Shown: positions 17,370-25,890 of the stretch, one piece after another
Numbering within the stretch: position 1 is the stretch's first letter
How the letters are laid out: every line of letters starts with the position of its first letter
Source: Pseudomonadota bacterium
GTDB taxonomy: Bacteria; Pseudomonadota; Alphaproteobacteria; Acetobacterales; Acetobacteraceae
Length of the DNA stretch: 63,540 bases
Direction: 5' to 3'
Assembly (NCBI GenBank): GCA_021780935.1
Contig: JAJXXT010000014.1
Location: forward strand, 1 to 63,540
Made by a program: the position numbers and the translations under genes
Notes under the pieces: model-generated
What the model was told of the DNA's origin: nothing
The model's database searches: none
The model's input: only the letters and a program-made list of their open reading frames with translations

Positions 17370-18476
17370 TCACGCATAGGCCGGCGCGGCGGCGACGATC
17401 CGGACGCCGTCCTCGCCGAACAGGTGCAGCGCGTCGCGCGGGGCGGCGAGGCGGATGCGCTTGCCCGCCGCCGGTATGGCCAGGCCCGGCAGGCGCGCCT
17501 GCACGCGCGGCCCATCGCTGTTGAGCCGGCCGATCACGATCGTGGCGCCGCCGACATATTCACCGCCCTCCGCGGTGAGCACGAAGCCGAAATCCCCGGC
17601 CCGCCCGACGCCGGCCGCGAACGCCTCGGGCCGGATGCCGACGGTCCGCGCGACGCCCAGCCGCTCCGTGCTGCCGGCCGCGGCGAGCGCTGCGGCGAAA
17701 TCCTCGCTGGTCATCAGGTTCATCGGCGGCGCACCGATGAAGCCGGCGACGAACACGTTGGCCGGGCGCTCATAGATCGTGTGCGGCTCGGCCTGCTGCT
17801 CGATCCGGCCCTCGCGCATCACCACCACCTCGTCGGCCATGCTCATCGCCTCGGCCTGATCGTGCGTCACGCAGACCATGGTCAGCGCCAGCCGCCGCTG
17901 CAGCGAGACGAGTTCCTGGCGCATCTCCGCGCGCAATTGCGCGTCGAGGTTGGAAAGCGGCTCATCGAGCAGCAGGATCGGCGCCTCGGCGACGATCGCG
18001 CGCCCGAGTGCCACGCGCTGCTGCTGGCCGCCGGAAAGCTGGGCGGGCTTGCGGTCGAGCATGGCGGTCAGGCCGAGCAACTCGGCCGCCGCGTCGAGCC
18101 GGCGGCGCCATTCGGCCTTGGGCGTGCCACGGGCGCGCAGCCCGAAGACGATGTTTTCGCCGACCGAAAGATGCGGGAACAGCGCGTAGGACTGGAACAC
18201 CATGCCAACGCCGCGCCGTGAGGGCGCCAGCGCCGTGACATCAAGCCCATCGATCTCGATGCGCCCCGCGTTCGGCGGCTCCAGCCCCGCGATCAGCCGC
18301 AGGCAGGTGGTCTTGCCGCACCCCGAGCCGCCGAGCAGGACGGTGAGCCTGGCCGGCTGGATGGTCAGATCGAGCCCGTCCAGGACCGGGGTGGGTCCAA
18401 AGGACTTGCCGATGGCAGCGAGGCGGACGGCAGGCCCAGGCTTTCGCCCGAGCGGCGGGTTATCGGCAAGCGGCAT
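17370..18476 (-). CDS. ugpC: Carbohydrate ABC transporter ATP-binding protein (UgpC/MalK type)
   Basis: The 368-residue ATPase energises the UgpA/UgpE permease. Walker [10 protein letters not shown], signature LSGGQQQR, Walker B ILLLDEP and the switch His (CVTHDQAE) are present, followed by a C-terminal TOBE/OB regulatory domain (about 240-368). ATG 18476 gives MPLADNPP; the frame extends further upstream without a better start. It is the first gene of the transporter operon and has no regulator next to it. Confidence 0.93.
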   Translation of the reverse strand: MPLADNPPLGRKPGPAVRLAAIGKSFGPTPVLDGLDLTIQPARLTVLLGGSGCGKTTCLRLIAGLEPPNAGRIEIDGLDVTALAPSRRGVGMVFQSYALFPHLSVGENIVFGLRARGTPKAEWRRRLDAAAELLGLTAMLDRKPAQLSGGQQQRVALGRAIVAEAPILLLDEPLSNLDAQLRAEMRQELVSLQRRLALTMVCVTHDQAEAMSMADEVVVMREGRIEQQAEPHTIYERPANVFVAGFIGAPPMNLMTSEDFAAALAAAGSTERLGVARTVGIRPEAFAAGVGRAGDFGFVLTAEGGEYVGGATIVIGRLNSDGPRVQARLPGLAIPAAGKRIRLAAPRDALHLFGEDGVRIVAAAPAYA

Positions 18477-18564
18477 CGCGACCTCCCTAGCACGCGTGCG
18501 GCGGGCCAGGGTGACGTGTTTATGACACCGCGCCAAGGGTGCGACGCCAGGAAAGTGCGGCGCT

Positions 18565-18594
18565 GGATTGGGCGAGGCCGGATTGGGCGGGGCC
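18565..18594. repeat. Two 15-bp direct repeats (GGATTGGGCGRGGCC)
   Basis: GGATTGGGCGAGGCC (18565-18579) and GGATTGGGCGGGGCC (18580-18594) lie head to tail in the ugpC-DUF1127 gap. The second copy overlaps the terminator stem. Confidence 0.85.
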
Positions 18595-18615
18595 GGCGGC
18601 GTGCCGGCCCCGCCC
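18585..18615. terminator. Perfect 13-bp hairpin after the DUF1127 gene
   Basis: GGGCGGGGCCGGC (18585-18597) and GCCGGCCCCGCCC (18603-18615) form a perfect stem with a 5-base loop. It lies 38 bases past the DUF1127 stop and would separate it from the ugp transcript. No T-run is seen. Confidence 0.7.
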
Positions 18616-18652
18616 CGGGCCTCGGCGGCCCCAATCTTAGCGCCCTGGGGTC

Positions 18653-18868
18653 TTATCGGCGGAACGAGCCGTCGACGATCGCCGGGAAGTCGGACCGCGA
18701 AATACCGAGGTCGCGGAGATCCATCTCGGACATCGCGGACAACTCATCGGCGATGGCCTTGCGGCGCAGGCGCTCGCGGTTCCACTCGCCGATGGCGGCG
18801 AACAGATGGGCGAGACGCCCGCCCGCGCGGTGAGACGCGGTCTTGTGATTGAGGGTGATGGTGGCCAT
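18653..18868 (-). CDS. DUF1127 domain protein
   Basis: A 71-residue small basic protein. The DUF1127 core is in the C-terminal half: WNRERLRRKAIADELSAM (29-46), then SEMDLRDLGISRSDF (47-61). Arg-rich DUF1127 proteins in alphaproteobacteria can bind RNA and affect stress, phosphate or sRNA metabolism. GGGAG before ATG 18868 sets the start. A consensus-like promoter and a 14-bp palindrome precede it, so it is a single-gene unit. It shares no coding context with its neighbours. Confidence 0.9.
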   Translation of the reverse strand: MATITLNHKTASHRAGGRLAHLFAAIGEWNRERLRRKAIADELSAMSEMDLRDLGISRSDFPAIVDGSFRR

Positions 18869-18891
18869 GGGAACAACTCCCTTGCTGCGAT

Positions 18892-18905
18892 GCAACATAT
18901 GTTGC
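18892..18905. promoter_or_regulatory. GCAACATATGTTGC palindrome before the DUF1127 gene
   Basis: A perfect 14-bp palindrome in the leader of the DUF1127 gene, starting 24 bases upstream of its ATG and at about +1 of the predicted transcript. It could be an operator or an RNA hairpin. Confidence 0.6.
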
Positions 18906-18912
18906 GCCGCAA

Positions 18913-18941
18913 AATTTAGGACTGCAACCCTGCCCTTTCAA
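18913..18941 (-). promoter_or_regulatory. Sigma70-type promoter of the DUF1127 gene
   Basis: On the minus strand TTGAAA (complement of 18936-18941) and TAAATT (complement of 18913-18918) are separated by exactly 17 bases. The AT-rich setting contrasts with the GC-rich surroundings. The predicted transcript start is near 18906, about 38 bases before the ATG. Confidence 0.6.
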
Positions 18942-18993
18942 TCCTTCGATAGAAATCCTCAAATACCGCCTAACTCGCTGATATCATGATGCC

Positions 18994-19893
18994 TTACAGC
19001 CCATCCGCCACACGCATCCCGGCCCCGCGCGCCATGCGCAGCAAATTGTCGTGGCCGAGCCTGGCATAGGAAAGCGGGTTCGCCTTCACGGGGTCCTGCT
19101 CCGCCTCCACCACCAGCCAGCCGCTGTAATCCGGCAGTTCCGCCAGCACCGCGGGGAAATCCACCGCCCCGTCCCCCGGCACGGTGAACGCGCCCTCCAG
19201 CACCGCGTCGAGGAACGACATCCCCTCGGCGAGCGCGCGCGCGGCAATGGCGGGGCGTACATCCTTGCAGTGCACGTGCACGATCCGCGCGCGATGCCGC
19301 CGGGCCAGGGCCACCGGGTCGGCGCCGGCGAAACTGGCGTGTCCGGTATCGAGCAGCAGTCCCGCGGCCTGACCGGTGCCGGCCATCATCCGGTCGATCT
19401 CGGCCTCGGTCTGGACGCAGGTGCCCATGTGGTGGTGGTAGGCCAGCGCCAGCCCCTCATCGGCCAGCATCTCGCCGAGCCGCGTCAGCCGGGCGCAGAA
19501 CTCCGGCCACTCGGCCTCGCTCAGCGCGGCACGGCGGGCGAGCGGCACGGATTTGTCGCCATGCACGGCGTTCGAGGTCTCCGCGACAATCGCCACCCGG
19601 CAGCCGAGGGCGCGCAGCAACGCGCGGTGATGCGCCATGGCCGCGAATTCCGCCGCCGCGTCGCGCTCGCGCAGCGCCATGGAATACCAGCCGGAAACCA
19701 GGTCGAGCCCGTGCGCCGCCAGCACCGCGCGCAGCACCGCCGCCTCGCGCGGCAACTTGTGGCCAAGCTCGATGCCGGTGAACCCGGCCTCCCGCGCCTC
19801 CGCGAGGCAGCGCGCGAGCGGAATGTCGCCGCCGATCTCGCGCATGTCGTCATTGGACCAGGCGATGGGGTTGGTGCCGAGCTTGACCGTCAC
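18994..19893 (-). CDS. Sugar phosphate isomerase/epimerase, inosose dehydratase-like (IolE family)
   Basis: A 299-residue TIM barrel of the xylose-isomerase-like superfamily. The start KLGTNPIAWSNDD and middle segments resemble IolE, which dehydrates 2-keto-myo-inositol. Metal ligands expected for the family are visible as E in GIELGHK, D in LLDTGHASFAGADP, H in IVHVHCKDV and E in WLVVEAEQD. GTG 19893 with GGAG upstream is the likely start. It is divergent from the iolG-like gene, with a 152-base gap, which fits an inositol-type pathway, although the exact substrate is inferred. Confidence 0.8.
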   Translation of the reverse strand: MTVKLGTNPIAWSNDDMREIGGDIPLARCLAEAREAGFTGIELGHKLPREAAVLRAVLAAHGLDLVSGWYSMALRERDAAAEFAAMAHHRALLRALGCRVAIVAETSNAVHGDKSVPLARRAALSEAEWPEFCARLTRLGEMLADEGLALAYHHHMGTCVQTEAEIDRMMAGTGQAAGLLLDTGHASFAGADPVALARRHRARIVHVHCKDVRPAIAARALAEGMSFLDAVLEGAFTVPGDGAVDFPAVLAELPDYSGWLVVEAEQDPVKANPLSYARLGHDNLLRMARGAGMRVADGL

Positions 19894-20045
19894 GAGAGGA
19901 CTCCGTTGCGCGTGAAGCCCGGCCCTACCCCGAACCGCGGGCGGCGAAAAGCCACGCGCCACGGTTTCGGCTTCCGGCGCTGTGCCGCCCCTCTTGCCGC
20001 CGCCGCCGCAGCAGATGAAAAGCGCGCCGCAACAAGGAGCGGTGC

Positions 20046-21020
20046 ATGGGCGACGTGGCAGTGATCGGCGCGGGACGGATCGGGGCGATCCACGCGCGCA
20101 ACCTCGCGGCGATGCCGGGGGTGCGGGTGGTCGGCATCACGGACCCCGACCCGGTGGCGGCGCGACGCCTCGCCGATGCCTGCCAGAGCTCGGTGATGCC
20201 GCTGGAAAGCGCGTTTGGTGCCGCCGCTGTCGTCATCGCCTCGCCCACGCCCACGCATGCCGAGTATGTGGAGCGTGCGGCCGCCGCGGGCTGCGCGGTG
20301 TTCTGCGAAAAGCCGGTGGACCTCGATGCCGGGCGCGTGCGGGCCAGCCTCGCCGCCGCGGCGCGGGCGGGAATCCTGCTGATGGTCGGCTTCAACCGCC
20401 GCTTCGACCCGAGTTTCGCCGCCCTGCACGAGAGCATCGCCGACGGGCGCATCGGCCGGCTGGAGCTGCTGTCGATCACCAGCAGGGACCCCGCGCCGCC
20501 GCCCGCCGCCTATATCCGCGTCTCGGGCGGGCTGTTCCGCGACATGACGATCCATGATTTCGACATGGCGCGATTTCTGCTCGGCGAGGAACCGGTCGCG
20601 GTTCATGCCGCGGGCTCGGCGCTGCTCGACGAGGTGCGCGAGGCCGGCGACATCGACACCGCTGCGGTGACGCTGCGCACGGCCTCCGGGCGCATCGCCA
20701 CGATCACCAACTCGCGCCGCGCCAGCTATGGCTATGACCAGCGGATCGAGGCGCATGGCTCGGCCGGCATGATGGCCGCGGGCAACCGGACCGCGACGAG
20801 TCTCACCTTCGCCGACAAGCACGGCTACCGCACCGACCCCGCGCTGCCGTTCTTCCTGGAGCGTTATGCCGACGCGTATCGATCTGAAATGGCAACATTT
20901 CTGGCGGCGATCGACGGCAGGGAGGCAAACTATCCCACCGGCGAGGACGGGCTGCGGGCGCTGCTGATCGCCGATGCCGCGTTGGAGTCGAGCCGCACCG
21001 GCCGGGAGGTGGCGCTGTGA
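20046..21020 (+). CDS. Gfo/Idh/MocA family oxidoreductase, inositol 2-dehydrogenase-like
   Basis: A 324-residue NAD(P)-dependent sugar or inositol dehydrogenase. The N-terminal Rossmann motif is GAGRIGAIHARNL, the EKP motif is CEKPVDL, NRRFDPSF follows, and the catalytic D-x3-H motif is in RDMTIHDFDMARF. The pattern is closest to myo-inositol 2-dehydrogenase (IolG) in general layout. The gene overlaps the next one (GTGATG), so it is translationally coupled. The substrate is not proved. Confidence 0.85.
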   Translation: MGDVAVIGAGRIGAIHARNLAAMPGVRVVGITDPDPVAARRLADACQSSVMPLESAFGAAAVVIASPTPTHAEYVERAAAAGCAVFCEKPVDLDAGRVRASLAAAARAGILLMVGFNRRFDPSFAALHESIADGRIGRLELLSITSRDPAPPPAAYIRVSGGLFRDMTIHDFDMARFLLGEEPVAVHAAGSALLDEVREAGDIDTAAVTLRTASGRIATITNSRRASYGYDQRIEAHGSAGMMAAGNRTATSLTFADKHGYRTDPALPFFLERYADAYRSEMATFLAAIDGREANYPTGEDGLRALLIADAALESSRTGREVAL

Positions 21021-21946
21021 TGCGAATCGGCCTCGTGACCGATTCGCTCGGTCATCTCGACCGCGAGTCGATGCTCGACGCCTGCCGCGCCATGGGCATC
21101 GAGGCGCTGGAGATCGGCTGCGGCGCGTGGTCGCAGGCGCCGCATCTCGACCTCGACGCGATGCTGGCGAGTGAGACGGAGCGCCGCTCCCTGCTGGCCG
21201 CGATCGAGCGCCGTGGCCTCGAACTCGTGGCGCTCAACTGCTCCGGCAACCCGCTCCACCCCGGGCCCTCCGGTGCCGCGCATCGCAGCGTGGCGGAGCG
21301 TACGATCCGCCTGGCGCCGCTGCTCGGCGTGCGGCGGGTGGTGATGATGTCGGGCTGTCCCGGCGGCCCGGGCGATGCCAACGCCAACTGGATCACCACC
21401 GCCTGGCCGCCCGAGACCGCCGAGGTTCTGGCGTGGCAATGGCGCGAGCGGATCATCCCGTTCTGGCGCGACATCACCGCCCTCGCCGCGGCCGGCGGGG
21501 TGACGCTGGCGCTCGAGCTGCACGGCCAGCAGGCGGTCTATAACGTGCCCACGATGCTGCGGCTGCGCGAGGAGGTGGGGCCGCGCGTCGGCGCCAACCT
21601 CGATCCCAGCCATTTGATGTGGATGGGCGCCGATGCGGCGACGGCGGCCGCAGCACTTGGGCCGGCGATCCACCATGTCCACGCCAAGGACACCCGCATC
21701 GACCCCGCCAACGCCGCCCTCGCCTCGGTGCTGGACACCACGCCGATGGCGGCCCACGCACACCGCGCCTGGTCCTATGTCACGCTCGGCGACGGCCACA
21801 GGCTGCCGTGGTGGCGCGGCTTTGTGGCGGCGCTGCGCCGGGCCGGCTATGATGACGTGCTGTCGATCGAGCACGAGGATGTTTCGTGCACGCCCGAGGA
21901 GGGTGTGGTGCGGTCGGTGGAGCTGCTGCAGGAGGCGATGGCGTAG
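21020..21946 (+). CDS. TIM-barrel sugar phosphate isomerase/epimerase
   Basis: A 308-residue protein of the AP endonuclease 2 / xylose isomerase-like superfamily. Metal-site segments are ALELHGQQ (E), NLDPSHLMWMG (D, H), IHHVHAKD (H, D) and VLSIEHEDV (E). It is a second member of the same superfamily as the gene at 18994 but clearly a different subfamily. ATG 21020 overlaps the preceding stop TGA; a GTG one codon earlier is also possible. It acts in the same presumed sugar or cyclitol pathway. Confidence 0.85.
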   Translation: MRIGLVTDSLGHLDRESMLDACRAMGIEALEIGCGAWSQAPHLDLDAMLASETERRSLLAAIERRGLELVALNCSGNPLHPGPSGAAHRSVAERTIRLAPLLGVRRVVMMSGCPGGPGDANANWITTAWPPETAEVLAWQWRERIIPFWRDITALAAAGGVTLALELHGQQAVYNVPTMLRLREEVGPRVGANLDPSHLMWMGADAATAAAALGPAIHHVHAKDTRIDPANAALASVLDTTPMAAHAHRAWSYVTLGDGHRLPWWRGFVAALRRAGYDDVLSIEHEDVSCTPEEGVVRSVELLQEAMA

Positions 21947-21950
21947 AACC

Positions 21951-22319
21951 ATGACATTCCGTAACGATTACGCGCGCGGCCAGAAGGACACCCGCCCCTG
22001 GGGCACATGGGAGGTGCTGGATGCCGGGCCTGGCTGGTGCGTCAAGCGCATCACCGTCAACCCCGGCGGCATCCTCTCGCTGCAGAAGCACCAGCACCGC
22101 GCCGAGGTCTGGACCGTCACCGCCGGCACCGCGCGCGTCACCCAGGATGGGCATGTCAGCGACCTCGTGGCCGGAGAGACCACGCGCCACGCCGTGGGCG
22201 TCGTCCACCGCGTGGAGAATCCCGGCGGCGAGGCGATGGTGTTCATCGAGGTGCAGCTCGGCGAGGAACTGCGCGAGGACGATATCGAGCGCTTCGAGGA
22301 TCGTTACGGCCGCGGCTGA
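21951..22319 (+). CDS. Cupin protein, mannose-6-phosphate isomerase type II-like
   Basis: A 122-residue single cupin domain. RPWGTWEVLDAG and the metal motif region SLQKHQHRAEVWTVTAGTARV match the C-terminal domain of bifunctional ManC/AlgA (mannose-6-phosphate isomerase), here free-standing. It begins four bases after the previous stop and ends the four-gene set. It may isomerise a sugar phosphate made by the pathway. Confidence 0.85.
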   Translation: MTFRNDYARGQKDTRPWGTWEVLDAGPGWCVKRITVNPGGILSLQKHQHRAEVWTVTAGTARVTQDGHVSDLVAGETTRHAVGVVHRVENPGGEAMVFIEVQLGEELREDDIERFEDRYGRG

Positions 22320-22327
22320 ACGCGGCC
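22308..22327. terminator. Weak GC hairpin at the cupin stop
   Basis: GGCCGCG (22308-22314) and CGCGGCC (22321-22327) pair over a six-base loop and overlap the cupin stop codon. A possible transcription end for the plus-strand set. Confidence 0.35.
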
Positions 22328-22350
22328 CCGCGGCGGCTTCTCGCCGGTGG

Positions 22351-22545
22351 TCATTTCGTCGTCGCGTGATGTTCCTGCGCCTGCAGCAGTGCTGATTGCG
22401 CCGAGGCCGACAGCGCGGCGAAGGGTGAGCCTCCGCTGAGCGGCTGGATGGTCGGCGCCGGCTGAAAATTCTCCAGAGCCGGCGTCGGCGCGATCAGGCT
22501 CGTGGTCACGGATGACCAGATGGAATTGGCCGCTCCGATCTGCAT
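22351..22545 (-). CDS. Small hypothetical protein
   Basis: A 64-residue frame starting MQIGAANSIWSSV, with Pro/Gln/Ala composition (PTPALENFQPAPTIQPLSGG) and a helical Ala/Ser/Gln end. An earlier in-frame start exists (22623) but would add Arg-rich low-complexity residues. No family is recognised and no strong ribosome site is seen. Composition of the amino acids looks protein-like rather than antisense-like. It could be a real small secreted-type or anchor-binding protein; support is limited. Confidence 0.45.
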   Translation of the reverse strand: MQIGAANSIWSSVTTSLIAPTPALENFQPAPTIQPLSGGSPFAALSASAQSALLQAQEHHATTK

Positions 22546-22695
22546 GACGCCACCTCTGCGGGCTGTATCTCGCCCTACAGCAAGCAAACCCCGTGCCGCG
22601 TGGCAGCCTCGGCGCCGCGCCATCGCCGGCCAGGCACGACATGCCGGGCGGCAGCAACCGCCCGGCAGCCCCTTCCCGCTCGCGCTCGGGCTTGC

Positions 22696-23715
22696 CTACT
22701 TCGTGGGTACGACGACCCAGCGATTGCTGCTAACGCCCGGGAACACATGCATGATCTTGCCATCGGCCAGGGATACCAGCAACGCCTCGTCGCGGTTCTC
22801 GTCCGTCACCAGCGCCTGCTTGCCGCCATCGACGATTGCGAGTCCGCTGAGCTTGTTCGCTCCCTTGGCCGGCTGGACCGCCATCTCGCCGAGATACTTG
22901 GCCGGCGCGGCGGCGAACTCCAGGATGTGCCCGGAAAATCCTGTGACATAGACCCGATGCCCGCCCGGAGAGGCCGCCATCTGCATGAACCCGGCCGTCG
23001 CCTTGCCGATAGCGGAATAGGCGAAATGCGGATCGACCTCGCTGGTCTTGATCGGTGTCACCTTGCCGTTCGCCGTATTGACGACGCTCATCACGCCGGT
23101 CTTCATGTCGGCGGAGAACAGGTTGCCCCCGGTGAGCAACAGGTCGCCCGACTGCGCCACCGGATACGTCGCCTTCACCTGACCAGCGGGAACGGCGATG
23201 GCGGTGATTGTATGGTCCATATTGCCGCCGACATAGATCACGGACTCCGACGGGTTCACCGCGACCGCGTTGCCGCCGACCGCCAACGTGAACATCGGTT
23301 TGTGTGTGCCGAGCGCATAAGCCGCCACCGTCTTGGCGGACAGCACGACCAGCAGCTTACGGCGCGCCAGCACGCGCGCCACCCGTGCGCCGCGGATTGT
23401 CGGAAACGCGCCGATCCGCGCGCCGGTCGCGGCGTTCATCATGTTGATGCTGCCGACCGGCGACGGCACATAAACCGTGCCGCTCGCCGCGTCATAGGCG
23501 GCATAGAAGCTGTTGCCTGCCGGGGTGCCGGGCCTGGCGAAGGCGGCCATGTGCGACGTCCCGGCGGCGGTATCGACGAAGAAGACCTTGCCGGGTCCCG
23601 CTCCCATCGGAGGGCTCGCCGAGGCTCCCAGCACCAACGTATTTCCCGCTGCAAACGCCGCGGGCGCACCCGCGCACGTCACGCACGCCGCCGCCAACAT
23701 CAGTTTTTTCAGCAT
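22696..23715 (-). CDS. Secreted YncE-like beta-propeller protein
   Basis: A 339-residue protein with a signal peptide (about 1-22, ending AFA). The rest is repeated beta-propeller blades of the YncE/NHL-like type, seen as recurring G-x-V/I-x-V segments (VFFVDTAAGT, GTVYVPSPVG, SVIYVGGNMDHTITAI, HRVYVTGFSGHILEF). Propellers of this kind often bind ligands or DNA, but no active site is visible. No clear operon partner; the downstream small gene is on the same strand after 150 bases. Confidence 0.82.
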   Translation of the reverse strand: MLKKLMLAAACVTCAGAPAAFAAGNTLVLGASASPPMGAGPGKVFFVDTAAGTSHMAAFARPGTPAGNSFYAAYDAASGTVYVPSPVGSINMMNAATGARIGAFPTIRGARVARVLARRKLLVVLSAKTVAAYALGTHKPMFTLAVGGNAVAVNPSESVIYVGGNMDHTITAIAVPAGQVKATYPVAQSGDLLLTGGNLFSADMKTGVMSVVNTANGKVTPIKTSEVDPHFAYSAIGKATAGFMQMAASPGGHRVYVTGFSGHILEFAAAPAKYLGEMAVQPAKGANKLSGLAIVDGGKQALVTDENRDEALLVSLADGKIMHVFPGVSSNRWVVVPTK

Positions 23716-23859
23716 AAATCTGGACTCCTGCTTAATCGCCTGCCGGTTTCGTGATGTCCAAAAGAAAGGTTACCGAACCTAACGGAGATTTCAGAACCCG
23801 GCCGCCGGAGGTGGGACGGCGCATGCCCGCCCGAACACCCTCCGGCGACCGAAGTCGAT

Positions 23860-25890
23860 TCAGGGCTCGTCGCCGGTGATGAGCTGGGCGTTCACGCGAT
23901 ACGTGGCGTAGGACCACAGCCACCCCACCACCACACCCACGCGGTTGCGCAGATTGGCGAGGAAGGCGACATGCACCACGCCCCACAGCCACCAGGCTGG
24001 CGCGCCCCAGAGCTTCACGCGCCCGAAATCCGCCACCGCCCGGCTGCGCCCGATCGTCGCCAGGCTGCCGGCATGGCGATAGAGAAACGGCGGCACCGTG
24101 TCCCCTCGCAGCCCGGCGAGGATCGCGCGCGCCGCATAAAGACCCATCTGCTTGGCCGCCGGCGCCAGGCCCGGCACCGGCTTGCCCTCCCAGCCCAGGC
24201 TCGCGGCAAGGTCGCCAACCACGAACACACCCGCATGGCCGGGGACGGAGAGATCGGGGCCAACCACGATCCGCCCGGCTGGCCCCGACTTCACACCCAG
24301 CCACGCCGCCGCCGGCGAGGCGACCACGCCCGCCGCCCACAGCACGGTCGCCGCCGCCACATGCTCCTCGCCGATCACCACGCCGGTGCGGTCCACGGCC
24401 GCGACGCTACGGTCGAGCAGGACCTCGACCCCGAGAGCCGCCAGCGCCTCTCGCGCGCGCTCGGACAGTTCCGGTGGAAAAGCCGGCAGCAGCCGCGGTG
24501 CTGCCTGAACCAGCAGGATACGCGCCTGCGCCGGATCGAAGCGACGAAAGCTGCCGGCCAGGCCCTCGCGTGCCAGTTCCGCGATGGCACCGGCGAGTTC
24601 CACCCCCGTCGGCCCGCCACCGACGATGACGAAGGTGAGCTGGGCGGCGCGCTCGGCCTCGCCTTCCGCCTGCTCCGCGCGCTCGAAGGCCCGCAGGATG
24701 CGGCCGCGGATCGCCACCGCGTCGGCCACCGTCTTCAGCCCCGGCGCATGAGCGGCCCACGCATCGTTGCCGAAATAGCCGTGCGTGGCGCCGGTCGCGA
24801 TCACCAGCCGATCGTATCGGACCAGCTGGCCGCCGGCGATGACTCGTTTTCCTGCCGTATCAATGCCCTCGATACCGGCGTGCAGGACCGTCACGTTGTC
24901 GTCGTCGCGAAACCGGGCGCGGATCGGTGTGGCGATATCGGCCGGTGACAGGCCGGCCGTTGCAACCTGGTACAACAATGGCTGGAACAGGTGGTGGTTG
25001 CAGCGGTCGATCAGCGTGATCCGCACCGCTGCGTGGCGCAGCGCCTCGGCGCAGGCCATGCCGCCGAAACCGGCCCCCAAAATCACCACGTGCGGGACCG
25101 CGCCACGGGGGTCAGCCTCGCCGTCGCGCCGGGCGCCGCGCAGGGCCGCGAGCAGCACGGCATCGAGCGACCAGCGCCCGGCACCGCGCGTCGCGAGCAG
25201 CGCCAGCAGCGTCGGCAGCAGCACGCCGGCGTGTGCCGCGTGCATCATTTCCATCCCCGGCACGGCAAGCATCAGCACCAACGCCGCCGGCGACGTCACC
25301 AGGCCCACCGCCAGCAGCAACGCACATGGCTGCGCCAGGGTCGCCGGCAAGCCCGGCACCCCGCCCGCCCAGCCCAGCAGCACCGCCGCCAGCGCGAAGC
25401 GGAGCAGCAGGCGGAAGGGCTGCGACAGGACCCGCGCCGACCACCGCCCGGCGGCGATCGCCGGGCGCGCCAGCGGCAAGGCGCTGGAGGCAAGCCCGCG
25501 CGCCACCACCCCGTCGAACGATATCGCCCCCGCGCCGTGTACCAGCAGCCAGCCCGCGAGGAGCGCCGGGGCGAGCGGCACCGGCAGCGCATCGGCCGTC
25601 GACCCCAGGCCTGCCGCCAGCACGGCGAGCGCGACGGGCCGCGTGAACCACCCCAAAGCCAGCAGCAGCGCGAGCGCCGTGTCGAACGCCGCGCCGCGAG
25701 CCATGGCGCCCAAGGTACCGCTCGCCATCGAGGCCAGGGCCGGCATCGCCCCCGGCCCCAGGACACCGGCAGCGACCATGTGGGCGGCCAGAGCCAGCCG
25801 CGCCCACAGCGCCACCGGCGGGGCCGCTGCGCGCAGCACGATCCCCGCCGCTGCGAGCCCGCGCGCCGGCGTACGCCGCCAGGCGGTCAT
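23860..25890 (-). CDS. ndh: NDH-2-type NADH dehydrogenase fused to an N-terminal DoxX-like membrane domain
   Basis: A 676-residue fusion. Residues 1-255 hold about six hydrophobic helices with DoxX-like segments (GWFTRPVALAVLAAGLGS, LLVHGAGAISFDG). Residues 266-676 are a complete type II NADH dehydrogenase: FAD motif VVILGAGFGGMACAEAL, LFQPLLYQVATAGLSPADIA, the second GxGxxG in VIVGGGPTGVELAG, and the C-terminal membrane-facing helix. It would oxidise NADH and reduce quinone without pumping protons. The start overlaps the patatin stop (ATGA), so the two are coupled. Confidence 0.9.
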   Translation of the reverse strand: MTAWRRTPARGLAAAGIVLRAAAPPVALWARLALAAHMVAAGVLGPGAMPALASMASGTLGAMARGAAFDTALALLLALGWFTRPVALAVLAAGLGSTADALPVPLAPALLAGWLLVHGAGAISFDGVVARGLASSALPLARPAIAAGRWSARVLSQPFRLLLRFALAAVLLGWAGGVPGLPATLAQPCALLLAVGLVTSPAALVLMLAVPGMEMMHAAHAGVLLPTLLALLATRGAGRWSLDAVLLAALRGARRDGEADPRGAVPHVVILGAGFGGMACAEALRHAAVRITLIDRCNHHLFQPLLYQVATAGLSPADIATPIRARFRDDDNVTVLHAGIEGIDTAGKRVIAGGQLVRYDRLVIATGATHGYFGNDAWAAHAPGLKTVADAVAIRGRILRAFERAEQAEGEAERAAQLTFVIVGGGPTGVELAGAIAELAREGLAGSFRRFDPAQARILLVQAAPRLLPAFPPELSERAREALAALGVEVLLDRSVAAVDRTGVVIGEEHVAAATVLWAAGVVASPAAAWLGVKSGPAGRIVVGPDLSVPGHAGVFVVGDLAASLGWEGKPVPGLAPAAKQMGLYAARAILAGLRGDTVPPFLYRHAGSLATIGRSRAVADFGRVKLWGAPAWWLWGVVHVAFLANLRNRVGVVVGWLWSYATYRVNAQLITGDEP

